64,000 bases of DNA from Ochotona curzoniae (Eukaryota; Chordata; Mammalia; Lagomorpha; Ochotonidae). The translations under genes and the position numbers were made by a program. Below the pieces are notes generated by a model. The model did no database searches and was not told the DNA's origin. It saw nothing but the letters and a program-made list of their open reading frames with translations. The stretch is from assembly GCF_017591425.1 (NCBI RefSeq), contig NW_024467104.1, positions 558,001 to 622,000 on the forward strand, read 5' to 3'. Below are positions 59,281-64,000 of this stretch, one piece after another. Numbering within the stretch: position 1 is the first letter of the stretch; every line of letters starts with the position of its first letter.

Positions 59281-59609
59281 CGGGCCCGGCGCGGTGGCGC
59301 AAGTGGCTAAGTCCTCGCCTAGCACGCCCGGGATCCCATATGGGCGCCGGTTCTAATCCCGGCAGCCCCGCTTCCCTTCCAGCTCCCTGCCTGTGGCCTG
59401 GGAAAGCAGTCGAGGACGGCCCAAAGCTTTGGGACCCTGCACCCGCGTGGGAGACCCGGAAGAGGCTCCTGGCTTCGGATCGGCATAGTATCGGCCCATT
59501 GCGCTCACTTGGGGAGTGAATCATCGGACGGAAGATCTTACTCTCTGTCTCTCCTCTCTGTATATCCGCCTTTCCAATGAAAAAATAATAAAAATAAATC
59601 TTTAAAAAA
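59281..59609 (+). repeat. C-type SINE, young full-length copy with perfect target duplication
   Basis: The best-preserved SINE here and the basis for the family call. Its tRNA-derived head (GGGCCCGGCGCGGTGG) has an A-box-like TGGCGCAAGTGG (59295-59306) and B box GGTTCTAATCC (59349-59359). The body and 3' end (CCTTTCCAATGAAAAAATAATAAAAATAAATC, poly-A) are intact. AAAACATACATCAGTGT occurs at 59264-59280 and 59610-59626 without mismatch. This SINE needs L1 enzymes for movement. Confidence 0.97.
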
Positions 59610-59626
59610 AAAACATACATCAGTGT

Positions 59627-60734
59627 GACATGGAATCTTTAGTTCACAGACTACCGGTGCCAGAGTCCAAGAACAAACTGTGCAGGCAATGGTCCAGGAG
59701 TGGATAAATGTTTGAGACCAAGATTGAGGCCTGAGGGTAAAGGCAGTTTTGAAAGTTTCCAAGGCCACAGGACTGTGTGCTTTAAGATATTGTACAGACA
59801 GCCAAATGATGACTTCATGGATTACACTGGTTCCTGATTATCAAGCATTGGCGGATTGACGTCAATATGGGACATAATAACTTTAAAATCTAAAGAAAGT
59901 ATCTTTAAATTTGAATTGAGAGAATCTGCTAGAAATTATTTATAGGATTAGATGATAATTAGAGATGCATTAATTTCTACAAGCATTCATGCTTTGTCCC
60001 TTTATACACTGTTTGAAATTATTTAATGTTTGAATTGGTGTACTAAACAAAGAAAAAAACCACCACTTGACAGAATTATGAAAGTTCATGTTTGTGATAC
60101 TGGACTATCAATTCACAGTTCTTTTTCAGAGATTTTAAACATTCATCTCACAAACACTTCATTCTGATGTTTTTACTGTGATTATACACATGTGCATAAA
60201 CAATGTTAGCTCCTGTTCTCGCCCTAATCATATTTACCCTTCATCAACTCGTTACACCATCTATCATCCAATTTGCTGTGTATTTATTGTCAGGGTTAAT
60301 GGAGCAGACGACAAAAAGGTGCTGAATGGAGAAATTATTTGATTAATCTACATTGCAGCCATCTACACTTCCAGGATGATGTGCTTTAACAAGATATAGC
60401 CAGGTATCACACTAAACTTTCATCAATCCTAAAGTGAAGCTAGCAGTTCTTAGAATAGTTTTTCTTATGTTAGAAACACTAAGAAACATAAGAGAAAAAC
60501 ATTAACAGAGAGTCTTGTTATGTTTTGGTCCATTATCTGTAACTCAAAGAAAGCAAGAAGAAAGGAGAGTTTTGAGACCCCACACGCTCCCTTCTGTTAT
60601 TTGTAACCAGAGGGAGGCACAAAGCACAGAGAGCACTGGAGCAATCAGTCTGCTGCTTAGTGTTCCAAGGTTACTCAGAATCCCAGGTGTTCCTGGCTTG
60701 TGAATAGCTCCCTTGTCCACCAATTAACTCAGCT
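59627..60734. other. Intergenic, no gene seen
   Basis: AT-rich unique sequence; ORFs show no domain. Confidence 0.45.
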
Positions 60735-60975
60735 CTTTAAATTTATTTCAAATTTTTAAAATTCTTTTTATTTATATAGAGAATAAATTCCATGCATTTA
60801 ATATATACAGCCTTAATAGCATAATGATAGCTTCTACATTATGCTTTTCCCTTCCTTCACTCCTACTCTCTCTCCTAGTTACATTCTTATTTTTCTTTTA
60901 ATTTTTACCATGATATATTCCCAGTTCGCTTTACAATCACAAGTGTAATCTCCACTAAACAGGTAATATGTAGAA
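60735..60975 (-). mobile_element. L1 3' UTR fragment, lagomorph type
   Basis: Read on the minus strand it has a GGAGAGAGAGTAGGAGTGAAGG purine-rich tract, as L1 3' UTRs do, then GTAGAAGCTATCATTATGC and AAATGCATGGAATTTATTC and an A-rich end. This fits my memory of rabbit L1 3' ends. Confidence 0.65.
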
Positions 60976-60987
60976 AAAGCTCTGTCC

Positions 60988-61356
60988 AGGGCCAGCATTG
61001 TAGCATAGTGGTCAAGCCATGGCTTGTGGTGCTGGCAACACACTTGGGTTCTAGTTTGAGTTGTGTTTGCTTCAATTCTAATACAACCTCTTTTTTAATG
61101 TGCCTGGGAAAGCAGAAGATGGCCCCAGTCTTTGGGCCCTTGCATGTGTCTGGGATACTCAGAAGAAATAACCCTTGGCTTTATTCTGGACCAGTCTTGA
61201 TCATTTGGGGAGTGAATTAGTAGCTGGGGGATCTCTCTCTCTCACACACACACACACGCACGCACATACACAAACACACACACATATCACTCTTTGTCTC
61301 TGTTTTGTTTGTAAGTATATCTCCTTCTGTGTTATTCTGCCTTTCAAATCAATAAT
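60988..61356 (+). repeat. C-type SINE, diverged, with CA microsatellite
   Basis: GGGCCAGCATTGTAGCATAGTGG head, CCTGGGAAAGCAGAAGATGGCCCC, TCATTTGGGGAGTGAATTAG, a CA-rich run at about 61242-61286 and CTGCCTTTCAAATCAATAATG. Confidence 0.8.
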
Positions 61357-62249
61357 GTGATTGATAAAAATGAAAGTACTACTTCTAAATATTATAGAAA
61401 AGATTTGTGAATAATAATCAAATTTCAAAATATAAATTTCACTCTTACAGATTATATTTTTGTGCTGTATATATTAGTTGCCTCAAATCAGCGAAAATAT
61501 GACGTTTACTTTTCAGAGTTTCTGAATTCACCAAGCGTAATGGTCTCCAAATGCTTCTTTTTTGTGATTTTTTGGCAAATAGGTCTCCCTTCTAGTTTTT
61601 TTTTTTTTTTTTTGTTAGCATCTGAGGTGTATTAAATTGTGACTGGATAGATAGATAGATAGATATTCTATCGCACTTAGCATTTTATAAATTTCAAGAA
61701 CTTGACATGTGATGCATATTAAAGGCCATGATAATGATAATAGTAGCTGTAAAGATTATGATTATGGCAGAAATATTGCTGGTGATGATTTCTTTGTCAA
61801 TGCTTAGCAAAGCTGCATTCACAACACAATGAAGCAGCAATGTCTTAGCCATTCAGGATATGGAATGGCATGGACAGGGTGACATGTGTCTTTCTGGGTT
61901 TATATTTGGAAAAAAAATTTGAGATTTTTTTATTGCCCTTTGAATCATGATTATTTGTTAATATAAAAAGATTAAATTTGATGTCATAAATAGTATTTCC
62001 CATCACAATATTATTTCAGTATATTACAGTCAAGAGAAAAGGGAAGGGGAAATAAAAGGAGAAACTGATGTACTGATATGAAGCTATGGTACCTATTCTG
62101 TTAGGGTGCCACCATGACCCAATCTATAGATTAGGTATTCCTCAAGTCTATGATATTTTAAGGTCTGACTTCATCATTAACTGTTGAATGATTCTCTCAA
62201 TCATATTCCATCCTCAATTCCAACTCTCTTATGTTGTTTTTCATACCAG
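61357..62249. other. Intergenic, with (GATA)n repeat
   Basis: AT-rich; T-run at about 61597-61613 and GATA repeat at about 61646-61665. No gene seen. Confidence 0.5.
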
Positions 62250-62432
62250 AAAAAATTCATGTTTTATATACACACATTTAAGGGTGTATTAATACTTCAT
62301 TACTTCCCCCCATGCTACCAGCCTCATTTCCTTCCCCCTTTTAATTTTTTTTTTATTTTTCACAATGACATACTACAAATCATCTTTATAATCACAGGCT
62401 TAACATTCCACTAAATAAAGAATTAGACATGA
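62250..62432 (-). mobile_element. L1 3' UTR fragment, lagomorph type
   Basis: Same family as 60735-60975: AATGACATACTACAAATC and TTTATAATCACAGGCTTAAC correspond to ATGATATATTCCCAG and TTTACAATCACAAGTGTAATC there, with a pyrimidine-rich CCTTCCCCC tract between. Confidence 0.6.
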
Positions 62433-62957
62433 GATGATATGGCAAGATGGAAGTATAGGGTTTTGGGTACGTTAACTGCATGGAGAAGGATTCATGGAGA
62501 AGCAGAGAGGGCATAATTGCAGGTAAGAGGAGTAAGCAGATCAACTGCAGAGACATCAGGAGACCCATGGACAGAGAAGCAGAAGAGAAAGCAGAGGGGC
62601 GCTGCTGCAGACACCCGAGCAACCAACAGAGAGCTTCTCTGGGAGCCAGGTGGGAAACAGGAGGTCACTGGGATCAGAGGAGTCAATCCATGAAATGGCA
62701 GGTCTAGCTGAAATTTAATTGAATCATGACCATAAACAGCAGTGGAGCCCTTGATGATGGGTACAGTAGTGGAGAGTTTACATCCCTGTGCAGCACTAGC
62801 ACCAGAAGGGCACATCAGATAACATTTTAGGTGTTATGGCAAAATGCCTGGGGATAATAATGATTTACACATGCATTAAGCCTGGGGAGAATCTACTTCT
62901 GGCTCAAGAAAATCAACAAAACAGATCCCCCTCTACTCCAAGTAATCAAAAAAAAAA
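62433..62957 (+). other. Unidentified insertion-like element with A-run
   Basis: A purine-rich, more GC-balanced block that begins after the L1 fragment with GATATGGCAAGATGG and ends in a 16-base A-run near 62957. GGCAAGATGG recalls the 5' end of mammalian L1s, so an L1 5' UTR or a chimeric retrotransposon is possible. ORFs on both strands (62492-62815 minus, 62480-62707 plus) have no domain. Confidence 0.35.
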
Positions 62958-63077
62958 AAAAAAGGAGAGGAGATAAGAATCAATAAGAATTAATAGGAAT
63001 AGAGATGAAAAAGGAAAAGGAAATATAACAGATACCTCAGACATACATAGCATTATTAGGAAATATTGCAAGCAACT

Positions 63078-63303
63078 ATATGCCAGCAGCCCCACTTCCC
63101 ATGCAGCTCCCTCCTTATGCCCTGGGAAAGCAGACAAGGAGAGCCCAATGCTTTGGGACCCTGCGCCTCCAAGGGAGGCCCGGAAGAAGCTCCTGGATCC
63201 TGGCTTTGCATTGGCTCAGCTCGGCCATTGCAGCCATTGGGGAGTGAATCAAGGGACACAAGATATTCCTCTCTATCTCTCTTCCTCTCTGTATATCTGA
63301 AAT
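63078..63303 (+). repeat. C-type SINE, head and tail truncated
   Basis: AGCAGCCCCACTTCCCATGCAGCTCCC, GGGACCCTGCGCCTCCAAGG, GAAGAAGCTCCTGG, CATTGGGGAGTGAATCAAGG and CTGTATATCTGA. No head and no A tail. Confidence 0.83.
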
Positions 63304-64000
63304 TTGGATGATCTAATTGGATCTCACCCTTTGAAGTTAGGTGTTTAAATCACAAAAAGTGATCACAATACTAATGTAGTTCCAGGTTTAGATAAGTCAT
63401 TGGATTGGATTTAGTTTATTGGAAAAAGCTGGATGAGGATGAGGGCACAGAGGGAAAAAAACAAACAAACAAAACAACTTATATACTGCAAGCATGGCAC
63501 TGAATGTAATTCTGGTGAAATCTGAATGCCAAATGGTATGATGAACTGGAAATAATGACTAGTTCTTGACTGTAGTCATCTCTCTCTTGCAAATTAAGTC
63601 TAATATTTCCTTTAAAGTTAGGTAGAAAGACTGCATTATTGTATTTTGTCCCAAGAACCCTGTCTGCATGACATACCAATTTTAAAACACGGAATTGTAT
63701 GTGTGACTTATCCCTTGAGGACTAATTGTTAAACACCTAGGGACCACTCAGAGAAGCAGTTATATTACCTAGGACAGTGCTGAACAACTGAGAGTGTAGG
63801 GCTGCACTGCGTCCAGTAAAGAAATCAGCAATTCTTCATAAGGTAACAATGTGTTTTTTTAATGGTTTTAATTATATTTATAATGTTTTTAGTATTTTTC
63901 CACAAAAGTATGCCAAACCAAGAGACTACAAAACTCATTGAAACTATCCATTTTAATTACTTGAAACTGAATAGCATATTTCTTTTAAAATATTAGTGTA
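63304..64000. other. Intergenic, no gene seen
   Basis: AT-rich unique sequence to the window end. Confidence 0.45.

Noticed and set aside
59153..59620. Minus-strand 155-residue ORF and similar SINE-overlapping ORFs elsewhere
   Set aside because: The translation comes from the C SINE body and recurs wherever full-length SINEs occur.
1..64000. CRISPR arrays, bacterial operons or riboswitches
   Set aside because: The window is mammalian nuclear DNA; no such structure is seen.

Overview
The window is a stretch of a mammalian olfactory receptor (OR) gene cluster. Eight OR coding regions lie on the + strand, seven complete and one cut by the left edge, together with one broken OR remnant. Each gene has a single intronless coding exon of about 310-320 codons and carries the OR signatures ([18 protein letters not shown], KAFSTCx[15 protein letters not shown]). 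The intergenic DNA is AT-rich and full of tRNA-derived C-type SINEs typical of lagomorphs, and two L1 3' ends also look lagomorph-like. A lagomorph is therefore the best call. The head sequence of the younger SINE copies makes me think of a pika rather than a rabbit, but that is inference from memory.

Layout, left to right: an OR5D14-like gene (1-846, partial), OR5D18-like (7696-8637), two OR5L-like genes (14817-15752 and 22951-23886), OR5D16-like (28266-29225), an OR5L-like pseudogene (31557-32011), an OR of uncertain subfamily (40339-41271), OR5W2-like (49247-50179) and OR10AG1-like (56364-57317). As I remember it, this is close to the order on human 11q11 (OR5D, OR5L, OR5D16, OR5W2, OR10AG1). 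Most of the rest is SINE copies of different ages, L1 fragments, microsatellites, a U6 snRNA pseudogene, a tRNA-like relic and unique AT-rich sequence. One compact, internally deleted endogenous retrovirus with two LTRs sits at 43369-44990.

The receptors are seven-transmembrane, G-protein-coupled odorant receptors, normally expressed one allele per olfactory sensory neuron and signalling through the olfactory G protein and cAMP. They are paralogues rather than an operon. Each has its own upstream region, and a plausible 3' splice site lies 0-93 bases before each complete gene's ATG, which fits the usual OR layout of upstream non-coding exons spliced to one coding exon.

No previously undescribed system is evident. 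The observations most worth checking are: a 439-bp near-identical tract shared by the OR5D18-like and OR5D16-like genes (gene conversion); the 1.6-kb ERV that keeps a gag start, an env-like tail, a His-tRNA-like primer site and both LTRs; nested and internally deleted SINEs with target-site duplications; an unidentified element with an A-run at 62433-62957; and a GC-rich unexplained block at 30386-31012. Subfamily names and human comparisons rest on recalled protein resemblance and were not computed.
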